64,000 nucleotides of DNA. Source: Oreocharis arfaki. Lineage: Eukaryota > Chordata > Aves > Passeriformes > Paramythiidae. Made by a program: the position numbers and the translations under genes. Numbering within the stretch: the first letter of the stretch is position 1; every line of letters begins with the position of its first letter. The stretch spans positions 1,605,494 through 1,669,493 of the forward strand of contig VZRR01010919.1 in assembly GCA_013398015.1 (NCBI GenBank), given 5' to 3'. The notes under the pieces were generated by a model. The model made no database searches and was not told the DNA's origin. It was given only the letters and a program-made list of their open reading frames with translations. This document shows, in pieces, positions 1 to 11,287 of this stretch.

Positions 1-1630
1 ATAGAAAAAATATTTCTCAGTTCACAAAGTCCTTCCTTGCAAGAATACTTGAGAGCACACTCTAAAGTTTTTGTTAACTTCTATGGACAATTACTACATT
101 TTTTATTTCACTTACCACTCACTTACCACTGTTTTTTTAAGACCAGATCTGCCAAATTCTGACCCTTCATTTGTGAGCAGTTATGTGTTTTCTTCTGGGT
201 GTAGATGTATATTAGAACAAGCCAAAATGAGTAGTAGGATTCAACTGCTCATAGTGTTCAGCTCCTAGAAAGCAAAACCTTCCATTTTCTGCTCTCCAAT
301 TCTTGGTAGTCTTGAGAGACTAGGCAAGTTCAAAAATATCCTAAACTAGAAATTTATGAACAGCACTTCTTAAAAGGTACTTTTTCATATTCAAAAACTC
401 AAAGATGAAATTTCCACACAGTGATAATACCCGCTTTCTCCTCCACTCCCAACCCCCCCATGGCTTTCTCTGAAGTATAATTCAATTATAAAAATATTTA
501 CTATGGAAAAGTCTTTCTCTGGATTGTTTCTCCTCAACTTGTGCTTATTAACAAACTTCAGAATAATTTTTTCGCCTAGATGTACCCTTTTCAATCAGGA
601 AATTTCCACTCTGAAGCTTCACTTTTTAGGCCTCATCTTTGTAATTTAGTTGAACCTTCACACACATCGCATGCTCATTTTAAAGCAGTTTGACTCTTTT
701 CAGTAGCACTTTTCTACTTCACTGTGCCTCGGTTTAAGTTCTCCATGGAGGTGTTTTAACTTGTGAAATCTTACAGCAGACATTTTGTATGCCATGCAAA
801 GGCTACCTGACGAGCAGTTGCAAATTGTTATAGAAAATTAAACACACAATCTTTAACACAAAAAACCTGGCTTTCTGAGGCCAAAAGGCCTTTTGTGAAA
901 CAAACTACTATAAAAAATAGAGAAAGTAAACCTGAAGTAAAAGACAACACAGGAAAAACAAAGTGCGTAATTACTGCAGGACCTAAATACCAGAAATAGA
1001 GGAAAATTACTTATGCATTATATCTGTCCCACACAAATATTTATAATGCAGTTATTACAGGACTGTAAAAGAACTGATCCCTCAGACATTAGTCAAAAGC
1101 AATGAAAAATTAATAATGATAACTGGCTTACAAACCCAGTCTAAAGGCAGAACAAAGAGTGCTGAGAAGATACTTTTCCTTAAATATTCACTGATTAGAG
1201 TGAAACTCTTCCCAGGAAATGGTATTTCTTCTAGACCTCCCAAATTTACTGTGGCTTGTAAATCAGTTGACTTTACCAATGGTAACCTCAGAAACCCACT
1301 TCTAGAGAGAAATGGCGAACTGATGCTTAAAAATCCCTCAAATTACCAAATACTTTCCTTTCTTAAAAACACCAAAGTGGGTCTCATGGTTGATGGGATA
1401 CAAATCAATATGGCAGAGAAACCTTCTGCTGCATGCTGGGATAAGAAAGTCGATGCTGAAAATCAAAATTACAATCTGAGATGTTAACGATCTCAGATGT
1501 ATGGGAAGTTTAAAACAACTCTTTACTTCGAATATTGAAAAAAACCAATAATTATTAATCATTTTTGCCATGCTTATATATAACTTTGCAAATCTTTTCC
1601 TAGCTCTTTTTGGAAGAGCCCAAACTCAAC
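1..1630. other. AT-rich non-coding stretch, no gene seen
   Basis: No exon with credible splice sites, RNA gene or recognisable repeat was seen here. The longest open frame is 123 codons (1116-1487, plus) with an opposing 65-codon frame; it has no recognisable domain and is best treated as chance. If the minus-strand gene starting at the CpG island extends this way, this is intron or distal sequence. Confidence 0.6.
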
Positions 1631-1829
1631 AGAATCACAGAATCATGAACCACTGGAAAAAAACCTCTAAGATCATTGAGTCCACCCATTAGCTGTGTTC
1701 ACCACTAAACAATGTCCCCAAGTGACACATCCATATGTTTCTTGACCACTTCCAGGGATGGTGGACCACTTCCCTAGGCAGCCTGTTCAACACCTGACCA
1801 CCCTTTTAGTGAAGGCATTTTTCTTGACG
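1631..1829 (-). mobile_element. CR1 LINE 3'-end fragment (old, minus strand)
   Basis: Read on the minus strand this matches the 3' portion of avian CR1: the terminal ATTCTGTGATTCT-like end is at 1631 (plus strand agaatcacagaatcatgaac), followed by the complement of the CR1 block around 'ccatccctgg', here 'agggatggtgg', and 'ggcagcctgttcaacacctgaccac'. It is strongly diverged, so an old copy. It is 5'-truncated, as is usual for CR1, and has no coding capacity. Boundaries are good to about 10 bases. Confidence 0.85.
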
Positions 1830-3611
1830 GGAAATATTTAATACTCAATACTTAATACTTAAATAACACAAATTTTAAAATTCAGAATTTCCATCCAGGC
1901 ATACAATCCCCTGTTCGTTTTCTTCATTAGAAAAAAATAGCAAAGGTACAAAACCTATTTTTTTAACAATTTACAGCTTCATGATCAGGTCTTAAGGTTT
2001 TCTTTCACCATTTACTCATGATAACTCCAGAAACATGCCCAGCTTATAAAAAATACAAGACTAACTCACTAAAATTGGACCTTTGTCTCTCAAAAGGCAA
2101 GCAGAGAATGATAAAACTGAAATTATTAACCATAATACTTCACACTGTTCATTGAGGAGTTAGATGCAGCACATAAATTAATAAAAGCACTCTAAATCAT
2201 TAGAGTCAGCAAATTATATCACAAACTTTCATTCAAACCTATTTATTAATGTGAGAGCTGTTCTATTTGAGAAACTATGAGAACAGGGGGCTGCTATTTT
2301 TTTATACGGATTTCTGAGACTTTGGAAGTATAAATTAAATTGTCAGTATAGATTTATTAATGATTTATGGGTATATCATGTATATTTTTACAAAGATAAG
2401 CATAGCAGCCCTTTTAAAAGTTTATTTATGCATGGAAAAGATCACTGAGAGCCTAGAGCAGTAGACGAATGTGACTATCACACAGAAAAGATATAAAGGA
2501 CATGAATATATTAAAATATTAGATTTTTGGTCTTTGAGGGACACCAATCTTAAGATCTGATGCTTGAAGCACTCTACTAATGTTTCAAATGCAACCTCCA
2601 AGGTGCAGAAAACCTACCCCCACCCTGCTGACTGCACCAAGAACATACAAATGTAGACTGTTCAAATATTTCTGTGAGAAAAATTCTCCAAGCATGAAGT
2701 AAGAGAATCAGCCTCTTAGACAGTAGACTAAAATGCAACTATAGCTAAGCAACACAGTTTAAATTCACTAGAAAAACTGTCTTCAGTTCAAAAAATAATT
2801 TACATTTTACGAAAGTTAAACCTCAGAAGTGATGTTAATTATGTTTTTTTCTTTCAATGTCCCAAGCAAAGAACTAAATCAGCCCATGCATCTATGTCTA
2901 GAAACGTTTCTACAAAGTATTACTCTTTATCAAAATAAGCCTTGAGCAAATACGAAAAAATCTAAAAGAGAAATATATTTTTTGTGTTGAAATACTACCA
3001 TAGCACTAATTATAGCTGGGTTTCTGAATTACATGAGAATATAAAGGTGGTATAAATGAAAGATAGAAACATAACATATAGGCTAGAAGACCAACAGTTT
3101 TTAAAAATAGTATTTTAACTCTCCACTATACTAGCTAAGATTCATTCACCTTAAAAGGCATAGGAAATAAATGGAAAAATATAATCAGCCTTCAAACTAT
3201 CATAACCTGATGCTGTGTCTTGTAGTTTATTTTAAATAGGAACTTTCTCTCTGTCAAAGTACTTGATAATATGGAAGAGCAGCACTGTGATGAACTGTAT
3301 TTCAACTTAAAAATCAGCCCTCAAGATTAAAAACATCAATTTCTCACTGAAGCTGAGGTTATGGCTAACCTTGGCTATTGCAAGGAGAGGGAGGATCCAT
3401 GCAACTTAATTCCACTTGACAAGGACAAACCCAAAGTACTGTCACAAGGGGCTTCTCTTCTTTCTCTGTGGCCTTTCTACCGCAAAAACTGATGATGAGC
3501 TGAACTTGTGTTTCCATTTTGAAACAGAAGGGCTCACTGTCAAAATAAGATGCTACTTTTCAAAAAATAACTAAATTTAATTTAAATTGTTTACCCAAAC
3601 TAGAGAGACCC
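1830..3611. other. AT-rich non-coding stretch, no gene seen
   Basis: Unique-looking AT-rich sequence. I see no open frame above 60 codons and no recognisable repeat or RNA gene. Confidence 0.6.
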
Positions 3612-4675
3612 AGAGTTGATGCGTGGACCACTCAGTTGATGAGGAATTGGCTGGATGGTCAGACCCTCAGCGCTCTGGTCAATGGCTCAACGGAGACCAG
3701 TGACAAGTGGCGTTCCACAGGGGCTGGTACTGCGACCGGTGCTACTCAACATCTTTGTCAGTGACACGGACAGCGTGACTGAGTGCATCATCAGCCAGTT
3801 TGCCAAGGACTCCAAGTCGTGGGGTTTAGCCAACATGCTAGAGGGAAACGATGCCATCCAGAGGGACCTGGCCAGGCTTGTGAGGTGGGACTGTGCAAAA
3901 CTCTTGAAGTTCAACAAGGCCAAGGGCAAGGTCCTGCACCTGGGTCGTGGCAATCCCAAGTACAAATAAAGGCTGGGTGGAGAATAGGTTGAGAGCACCC
4001 CTGGCCAGAAGGACTTGGGTGTGTCGGCTGACAAGAAGTCCAACATGACTCAGCAACGTGCACTTGCAGCGCAGAAAGACAAATCCTGGGCAGCAGCAAA
4101 GGAATTGTGGACAGAAGGTCGAGGGCAATGATCCTCCCCCTCCATTCCATTCTTGTGAGACCCCACCCGGAGTGCTGTATCCAGCTCTGAGAACCCCAAC
4201 ATAAGGATGTGTCCCTGTTGGAGGGAGTCCAGACGAGGGCCACCAAGACGACCAGAGGGCTGGAGCACGTCTCTTATGAAGCACCTCTCCAGGCTCAGAG
4301 AGTTCAGGGTTGTTCAGGCTGGAGAAGAGAAGGTTTCAGGGAGACCACATTGAGGCCTTCCAGTACCTAAAGGGGCCTTACACAAAAGATGAAGAGGTAC
4401 TTTTTACAAGGGCATGGGATGAGGGAGAATAACTTTAAACTGAGAGTAGTTTTAGATTATATATTAGGAGGAAATTCTTCACTATGAGGGTGCTGACGCA
4501 CCAGAGCAGCTTGCCCAGACAAGCTGTGGATGCTATAAGCCCTGGAAGTGTTCAAGACCAAACTGGATAGACTTTGAGCAACTTGGTCTAGTGGAAGGTG
4601 TCCCTTCCCATGGCAGGGGGGTGGAACAAGATGATCTCTAAGGTCCCTTCCAATCCAAATCATTCTTTCCTTGAT
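3612..4675 (+). mobile_element. CR1 LINE, 5'-truncated, with broken reverse transcriptase remnant
   Basis: About 1.06 kb of CR1 from within ORF2 to the 3' end. The plus-strand frame 3655-3969 (104 codons) carries reverse-transcriptase block residues: 'VTSGVPQG', a 'VLLNIFVSDTDS' segment, the catalytic box as FAKD in place of (Y/F)ADD, then 'AIQRDLARL' and 'KVLHLGRGNPKYK'. The first catalytic aspartate is replaced by lysine and the frame stops at 3969, so the copy is dead. Downstream is CR1 ORF2 end and 3' UTR with 'gtggaacaagatgatctcta' and 'ggtcccttccaa', ending in a degenerate 'cattctttccttgat'. Open frames on the minus strand across 3687-4284 are shadows of this element. No target-site duplication is expected or seen for CR1. 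Confidence 0.93.
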
Positions 4676-7600
4676 AATATCAGATTCTGCACTTCTATGA
4701 ATACTGCAGAGATAACTGAGAAAATGTCTGGAAATGTCTTTCAGAGAATTTTTTGAGAATTCACCTCTCAGACCTGAGGAGTATCTGTAAAACACCGAGA
4801 AAACTTGCCTTTAACAAAGGTACCTGGTCTCAGATTTCAAATCTCTCATGAAAGGTGAATAGTTACCAAGATGTGGTACAAACGTCACATCTTATAAAAG
4901 CTTCTGCTTTTTGTTGATATAACGCTCAAAACAGACCCCTAAGAGGGAAAAATTAGACACTGCTACAAATGATGATGCAGAAGGAACAAAAACCTCTCCA
5001 AAATGTGACAAAACAATTCTCTTTCTCCTAAAATATAAATGCAAAAGCATTTTCAAAATTAACAATGTGCAAAATTAACAAATTAACAACTCTTTTTTAA
5101 CAACTCTTTTTTTACTCAGGTACCTTGGAACTTTTTCTGCTCTATGAATAAAAAGTTGGACTCCTGCAACTCTAAAACAAGGTATTTGTGAATTGGTCAT
5201 TCATTCATGTGCATTTAGCTTTCCATTGCACTATAGTTTGTCCTCAGAAAGCAGATACTAGTCTTTTCTGAGTATATACTAAATGTGTTTGAACCTTGCA
5301 CATTTCTTCTATCACTGGAAGGCCATGATTGTCACCAAATACAATCCTCAATTATATAAATAATTTTAACATTAGTGCATTATATTCACTCTGTAACAGA
5401 ATCAAAAGTTGCATTTATTTTTTTGACTGCTTTTGCATATGAATCAAGATTTCCATTGATTCACCAGAATGATGTGGAAGTGCTTTGGTTTTCCCATACT
5501 AGCAATGATTTATGAAAAAAATTAATAAAACCCATAAACAACATATATTATCAGTTATAGTGGTGTTTTAAGTAAAGTTTACCAAAGAAAATGCATTTAA
5601 GAAATAGAACTTGAAATGTTGAACTTTGAAACAAGTCATAATCTGCAAGCTCTTTGAAAACAAAGTTTATTTTCACTACCAATCATGTAAGAATTTTCTA
5701 CCTGCTTTTGTTTTATTGCTCATTGATTTAAATGTTTATAATGATTTACATATTATTTAGGAAGACAAAGTTCTGTTATAATAATAAAAATACGTACAGT
5801 TCAGAGTTACAATGCAGAAAACCTCTAAAATATTTTATTTCCGAATGGAAGCAAAAAGTATGTAAAGCTCCTATCTAGAAGTTCCTATTTTATTTAATAA
5901 AAAAGCATTTTTAGTAACGAATAAATTTTTATCTGATTAAAGTTATGAGTTGCTTTCAGATTATTTTCTTTCTTTTTGTAGATATTAGAAAATTCCTCAT
6001 AAAGGAACTAAAAATACTTCCAGTAAGTTTTTAATATACTCATGTGAAAATGATAGTGGCTTTTACCACAAGACCGCCTATTCAACAGTAAAAATATTTC
6101 AGAATACAATAAGCCTCACTTGGAATAAAATGAGAAGAAAGCTCTCTCTGTCAGGAAAAGAAATAAGTATTTTAAATATCCTTCATCTTCCATCTAACAT
6201 TTTCAAGTACTTTATTGCACAAAAAAAGTCTTTCTGGAGTCTGCTCTGAAAAGCACTGCTGGACACCAACCTCAGTTAATTCAAATGCAAATAAACTGTG
6301 AACTTCAACCTACTTCAAGCAATCAGTGCAACCATTGCCAACTCTCCCCTCATTTAACTCTTTAGAACTTCTTATTTTCTTAAGATTCGCATGACTTGGC
6401 AATGCAGCCAAATAACTAATTTTACATAATGTATGGTATAAGGAGTGATTAATTTAATAGGCTTACTATGATCATTTCCAGGATACTAAGTGTAAATACC
6501 TGCATAAATGTTGCTATTAAATAAAGCTAAGAACAGATAACAAATACATATTTCAAGTCATTCCCATCCCCCCTTGGTAAGGAATTATGCCAGGCCAAAC
6601 CACAGCAACCTCTCTTGGCCAGTATACTTAGCCAATACAAACAGAAGTAACAATGGCATAGAGGAAATGAGAGATATTAGGGAGCCTTTTTGTAGTTCTT
6701 CTGCCACAGTAACTGTGCAGGAACTCCTTGATCTGCACCAGCCCATCCAAACGAAGGCACACCTCTTAATAAATGCAACTGCTAGAAAGGAACACAACCT
6801 ACCAGGACGCAAGCCTTTGTAACTAGAAGTTACAAAACCCAAAACCTTAAGAAAGAACTCGTAAAATAGCACAGAAGAGAATAAAGCTGTGGGTTTCATT
6901 TCTCTTGAATATTTTTCCTGGGCAGTAGTAAGCCTTGATAATGGAGTTGTTAGAGGGAGTTTCACATGGCACTATTTTCAAAGGGGCTAGAAAACCACTA
7001 CTCTTGGTCAACCCACAGCTTTCTCAATGTCTCTTTACTTCAGACAAAATATTTGACTTATTGCTCTTCTGATAATATAAAATTGTTGTCTTTTCTGTCT
7101 ACCAAGAGGCAGGGAAAAGCATGCTGTATTAAATATGTATAATATCATATGCAAACAAGTTTCCAGTCTTTCATTTGCTGACAGCTATTCCCTATGCTTC
7201 AGAAGGTAAAAAAAAAAAAAAGCTAGCGCTAAAACACAGGATTAAACAGATTTACAAACAAACTTGCTAATCTATTTGCTTTAAAACTGTGTAGCATAAT
7301 AGACCAAGCTACACTGACTAGTTAACTTCTAGCTTTTGCTTAGAAAAACTATAGAACAAAGTCAAGAGCGCTATTTGATTCATTGCTTCCCCTTGAGCCA
7401 ATGATTCCCTCCTGCGATATTCAATGTCCATAATTATCCCACAATATCTGCCACTCTGGAGAAAAATTATCAGAATTGACTTCCTAAACTTCATTTGACC
7501 TCTTACGTTTGAGATATGAAAGCCATGTTCAGATCTGTTAAATGGCAGAACTATTCCTATTGGAGGTCCATCTTTAGGTTTGAAAGTAACAAAACTGAGC

Positions 7601-9616
7601 AGAGCCTTGTTTTTAATATTATTTTATAGTCTCTAAAAGTGAAGAGTGACCAAAAATTTGTATTTTCTGAAATACTATATAAAGACACAGTTTGGGACAG
7701 CATCCATTTTTCTAAGAAAAATAAAAGTTTGGTATTTTTAAAAGACATAATTTATGTGACTGTAACAGTTCTTTTCTTCTAAGATTGAATATTGCTTTTT
7801 AAACAAATACTGAGGGTTATTGGATAAACTCACACACAAATAAAATCAGAACGGAAAACTGACATGATTAGGTAGATCTAGAACACACCTAGAACTGAGC
7901 AACCACAATATTTGGGCTTTTACTGATTACCATTCACTATCAAAGGCCTCAAACCAGCAAATAACCAAGTGATCCACTGGAAAAAGTAAGCTTAGGACCC
8001 CTGACAGTGTTGTGCTTATACTGATATTTTCAAGAGTTGTGTGTGTCTCCATATGCACACCTTTCTGTGTTGGTCAGCTTAAGAAGAGTCTACAAAGTAG
8101 CTCTTTAAACCAAAATTTTCCCTGAATCCTGTTTTTGTAACAAAATTCCTCCCTGATTTTGCATTAGTTCTGCAGTCAGCTGTTTGGTCAAGTCATTTAC
8201 AACTTTTGTGTGATGTTGGTAAAGGCCTTGGAACTGCATAGCATACAAAAACATATTCTTATAAGTTTACAAATATGCTTGAACAAGGTTTACTACTGCA
8301 GAGAGACTTCTTCTAGTTAGAACCAATGACCAAAATGGCTATGGACCACACTTAATATATACACATATTTAGAACACCATTTTGTTGAAAAATAGCAGTG
8401 TCATTTTATCTCCTTTGGAGTAGATGTATCATTTCAAGTACCCATTTTTCAAACATGATTTATCTAATAAAGCAGCCTAATACAAATGAAGGCAAAATAT
8501 TACACAGAAAACACAATCAGATATAAGATATAAATTTAAAAGCACAGAACTAATATCTTAGTATCAAAGTTTATCATCTGATTGATGCTGGTAAAACGAC
8601 TGATCTCAGAAAGGTCAATCACTCTTAATCATGTGATAACGGAGATAGTCCTGTTGACTGGACAAAGAATGTGTGTAGGAATAAAGACCACTCAAGTGAA
8701 CAGTGATTTGCAGATTCAGGCCCTGTATAAACACGAAAAGTTTGGATATATAATTAGTGGGTTGGGGTTGTTCTGTTGTGGCTCTTTTGTCCCCTCAGTA
8801 TTATTGTAGTGTCGGCACCACATGGTTCAAAATAACTTTTCAAAATAATTTTGTAATGTCTGCTTCAAAAAGTAAACATCCTGAATCTCCATATCTTAAA
8901 AGCCATCATTTAAAATTATAAAAAAATATTTCAAAGCAAATCAATATTCATGTCAATGACAGATGATAAGAGCTTAGCTGATGGATAGACTGTTAATGAA
9001 GGCTTGCAACCAGTGCAGGTGCTGTGTAATAAACTTTCATTCCCTACTGTTGAGAGAGAAAGAAGAGAGCTGGTTCATGACTGGGGAGAAGGGAAGGGGG
9101 AGAGAACAATAAAACATATTTCTTAATTCTACCCAGATGTAATGAAAGTCTTGGCACCCGAAACTACTTTCTCCTCATTTTGCTAGCTTTCAACTTCACC
9201 CATCAGTAGCTCTGTGCTGCTGCCTGATGGTTATCTTTATACTCTAGCTGATACAAACATTCAGCAAAAAGAACCCACGTTAACATTAAGGAAATGATGC
9301 AGGAGTAAAACAGTGCTATAATACTATGAAGCAGCCTCCTTTCATCAGCTTCATCTCACCAACAAAAGCTACTTTACACTCACAGCTACTACAACTGCTA
9401 GCACTTGTGCAGGACAACTGTGTAGAGAAACACTTGTGGTTTAGGTCCCACTTCCTAAGAAAATCCATCACAACCAAAAGAGTATGAAGTGCTACATAAT
9501 CCTGAAAAACACCATGTGTGGACCTCATTTGCCTACTTATTCTGTTCAGTTATCTCAGTAGCACTGGCTAGCAGCAGGAGCAGCCTATTCCCTCTGGAAT
9601 CAGCCTTAATCTCACA
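4676..9616. other. AT-rich non-coding stretch, no gene seen
   Basis: Nearly 5 kb with no convincing exon or repeat of known family. Small structures only: a 14-15 bp tandem duplication of aacaactctttttt at 5085-5113, and an A-run at about 7210-7222. The open frames at 6574-6822 (plus) and 6585-6965 (minus) oppose each other and have no recognisable domain. If the first-exon call at 10,646 is right, this is probably the first intron of that gene. Confidence 0.55.
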
Positions 9617-9721
9617 CAGAAACCCCTGCGTGGCGCTCAGCTCTGCGTGTGCAGAAATCCCTGCATGGCGCACAGCTCCGCGTGTGCTGAAATCCCTGTG
9701 TAGCACTGAGCTCTGCGTGTG
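9617..9721. repeat. CpG-rich minisatellite, 35-bp unit x 3
   Basis: Three head-to-tail units of exactly 35 bp: 9617-9651, 9652-9686 and 9687-9721. Each has the layout (c)(a/t)gaaa(c/t)ccctg, then (c/t)(a/g)t(g/a)gc(g/a)c, then agct(c/t)(t/c)gcgtgtg. The units differ at a handful of sites, several of them CpG to TpG or CpA changes, so the array is not very recent. Thirty-five is not a multiple of three, so the open frames crossing it (9489-9800 plus, 9612-9836 minus) are not evidence of coding. It lies about 1 kb from the first exon on the intron side. Confidence 0.9.
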
Positions 9722-10600
9722 CACAACTCCGACAACTCACAGAAGCAGCAGCAAACTCCTCTGTGAAGCAGAGCTCCTCACCAAGCTCACGAAATGTTAA
9801 ACACTGCTGAAAGAAAAAGACATTACATCTGCCCACACTTCTCAGTTCTATTCAATTACTGACAACAGCAGTCCTATAAATGCAACATAATATGGTATTA
9901 TTAAATCCAAGACTCGCATTTACGCCTAGTTGCAGCCTGGAAGCAGGCCTGATGTTCAGCCAACATCAAAAGGAAAAAATCCACAACTTTCACAGACACA
10001 CACACCCCACATTCACCTTGGAGGCAGAGGTGGTGATGAACCCTTTCATAGAGGTGCTGTTTCCCAAGTTGACAGCGTTACAGTGCTGAATTGTCTGTCA
10101 GGTAACAGGGTATCACCGTCCTTCTGTTACACATGTATACAGGCACGCACAAGAACACAGAGCAACATGGTGCTATGCCTTTAAATCCTCTTTAATTCCT
10201 ACTTTACTCTCTACTTCCCACAATGACCTCGCATATCCTGTCTTCCCCCACACAGATTCAACCAGAGCTTTTCAAGTCCCCCCCAAGCAGTCTTTATAGA
10301 AAGAAGGTTCTGTAATGCCTTTTGAGATCTTTCTATAATATTCAAGATTTCTAAAACAAAACATTTCCAACCATTTAAAAATTACCCTGAGAGCCAGTTT
10401 TCAATTAAAATAAGCCTTGAACTTTTCATTCAGATTCATCTTTTGTTTATGGAGCCCTTTTCACTGAAAGCTGCACCCCTTTTCCAAGCCTTGCCCCTAC
10501 ACTGACCTAAGGGCTACCAAGCTTCCAAGTTTGCTCTGCCTTTAATTCCCAGGTCCTCCATCCCATCCGGTACTCTGCTACCATTTATGTGAAAAATTTA
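9722..10600. other. Non-coding stretch beside the promoter
   Basis: Moderate GC sequence between the minisatellite and the first exon. Open frames at 9880-10089 and 9930-10184 overlap in different frames and look spurious. No known repeat was recognised. It should be the start of intron 1 if the minus-strand gene is real. Confidence 0.5.
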
Positions 10601-10602
10601 TA

Positions 10603-10630
10603 TGTGTCTGTGTGTGCGTGTATATATATT
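10603..10630. repeat. Short (TG)/(TA) alternating tract
   Basis: Alternating pyrimidine-purine run (tgtgtctgtgtgtgcgtg followed by tatatatat), lying 15 bases into the putative intron downstream of the minus-strand splice donor. Likely length-polymorphic. Confidence 0.75.
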
Positions 10631-10639
10631 GGTATTGCT

Positions 10640-10646
10640 GCTTACC
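10640..10646 (-). promoter_or_regulatory. Splice donor of the minus-strand first exon
   Basis: Minus strand reads GGACAAG|GTAAGCAGC, with the last exon base at 10646 and the intron starting at 10645. It fits the vertebrate donor consensus MAG|GTRAGT at all but one position. Its location just off the edge of a CpG island is the usual one for a first exon. Confidence 0.65.
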
Positions 10647-10780
10647 TTGTCCAGGAGTCACTAAAATCCACAAAGGAACAAAACAAAACCCGCAGCTCGA
10701 AGGGTCCTCGTGCAAATCGCAAAGAGAGGAACACTTCTTCCCTTAACAAAGCCAAAAGCAGCTCCGCCGCGATCCGGTGA

Positions 10781-10804
10781 GCAAGCGAGAGAGCGAGCGA
10801 GCGA
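10781..10804. repeat. (GCGA)-type short repeat in the leader exon
   Basis: Run of gcgag/gagc units (agcgagagagcgagcgagcg) at the edge of the island. In the minus-strand transcript it reads as a CGCTCGCTCGCT/CTCTCG tract, a pyrimidine-rich leader element. Confidence 0.7.
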
Positions 10805-10904
10805 CTAGTCCGGAGCGAACTCGGCGCAGTTCCCGTGACGGCGCTTGGCAGCGGGAGCCGGCGCGGGGAGCGGTTCCGCGGCCGCGGAGGCGGCGCCGGC
10901 GCCC

Positions 10905-10934
10905 TTCAGCACCCGGCGCGGCGCGGACAGCAGC
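10905..10934 (+). promoter_or_regulatory. Expanded-gap RE1 (REST/NRSF) candidate site
   Basis: A perfect RE1 left half-site TTCAGCACC (10905-10913) is followed, same orientation, by GGACAGCAGC (10925-10934), which matches the right half-site GGACAGCGCC at 8 of 10 bases. The gap is 11 nt, against 2 nt in the canonical element. Split sites with a widened gap are a known class bound by REST, the repressor of neuronal genes in non-neuronal cells. It sits in the core of the island, upstream part of the putative first exon. A chance match in GC-rich DNA is possible for the right half (GC-rich), less so for the left. Confidence 0.45.
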
Positions 10935-11270
10935 GGCCGCGCTCCCGCCCAGCCCNACGGGGCACGGGGATAGAACGTCTCGTGTGGCCCCAGACCTCCT
11001 CGCCGAGGGGCTCCCTGTCCACGCAGGGGGCTGTTACCCCGGCAGAGGTCACCGAATCCTTCCTTCGGCTTCTCCTCCGCAGGGCCGTGGCCCCGCTCTC
11101 TTTTCCCCGCGGTGCGCACAGAGCCCTGGCCCCGGGCGGCGGCACCCAGCGCCCGGGCAGATGGCAGCGCGGGCGCCGGCAGCAGGAAGAGCAACTGCTG
11201 GGAAACAGCGAGTAACTCCCCCCCGAAGCACAGAGGGGTGTTGTGCCCGCGCGCTTCAAGCAGGGGGGTG

Positions 11271-11287
11271 TTATGCAATATTCATAA
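11271..11287. promoter_or_regulatory. Possible POU-type octamer-like motif at the island edge
   Basis: TTATGCAATATTCATAA contains ATGCAAT and, inverted, ATGAATAT, resembling paired POU-homeodomain half-sites. It lies just outside the GC-rich part on the upstream side of the leftward promoter. Immediately before it are two near-copies of a G-rich 14-mer (11233-11246 and 11263-11276, 12 of 14 identical). Suggestive only. Confidence 0.25.

Larger units (their letters stand above)
10646..10950 (-). other. Putative non-coding first exon (5' UTR), gene unidentified
   Basis: The minus strand from the core of the CpG island to the donor at 10646 contains no ATG (no 'cat' on the plus strand from 10646 to beyond 11,200), so this would be a purely 5'-untranslated exon. 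The 5' end is arbitrary: the transcription start could lie anywhere in the GC-rich part, and I set it near the GGGCGG box at 10945-10950. The 3' part is less GC-rich and T/G-rich, as leader exons often are. No downstream coding exon could be recognised between 10,645 and 1, so the first intron may exceed 10 kb. A lncRNA first exon is the main alternative. Neither protein nor gene name can be assigned. Confidence 0.5.
10740..11260. promoter_or_regulatory. CpG island promoter
   Basis: About 520 bases of dense CpG and very high GC within an otherwise AT-rich window; the only such island here. It contains GC boxes (ccgccc at 10945-10950, gggcgg at 11134-11139), a NotI-type gcggccgc at 10879 and another at 10933, and one unresolved base N at 10956, a typical sequencing gap in GC-rich avian DNA. 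Open frames of up to 220 codons cross it in several phases on both strands; they are a product of the low stop-codon frequency, not genes. Transcription is inferred to run leftward because of the splice donor at 10646; divergent transcription is possible. Confidence 0.85.

Noticed and set aside
1116..1487. 123-codon plus-strand frame
   Set aside because: No domain; opposed by another open frame; low-complexity AT-rich background.
3838..4284. 148-codon minus-strand frame and its neighbours
   Set aside because: Antisense shadow of the CR1 element at 3612-4675.
9489..9800. 103-codon frame with repeated Cys/Ala-rich segments
   Set aside because: It runs through the 35-bp minisatellite, whose unit length is not divisible by three, so the apparent protein repeats are in different frames.
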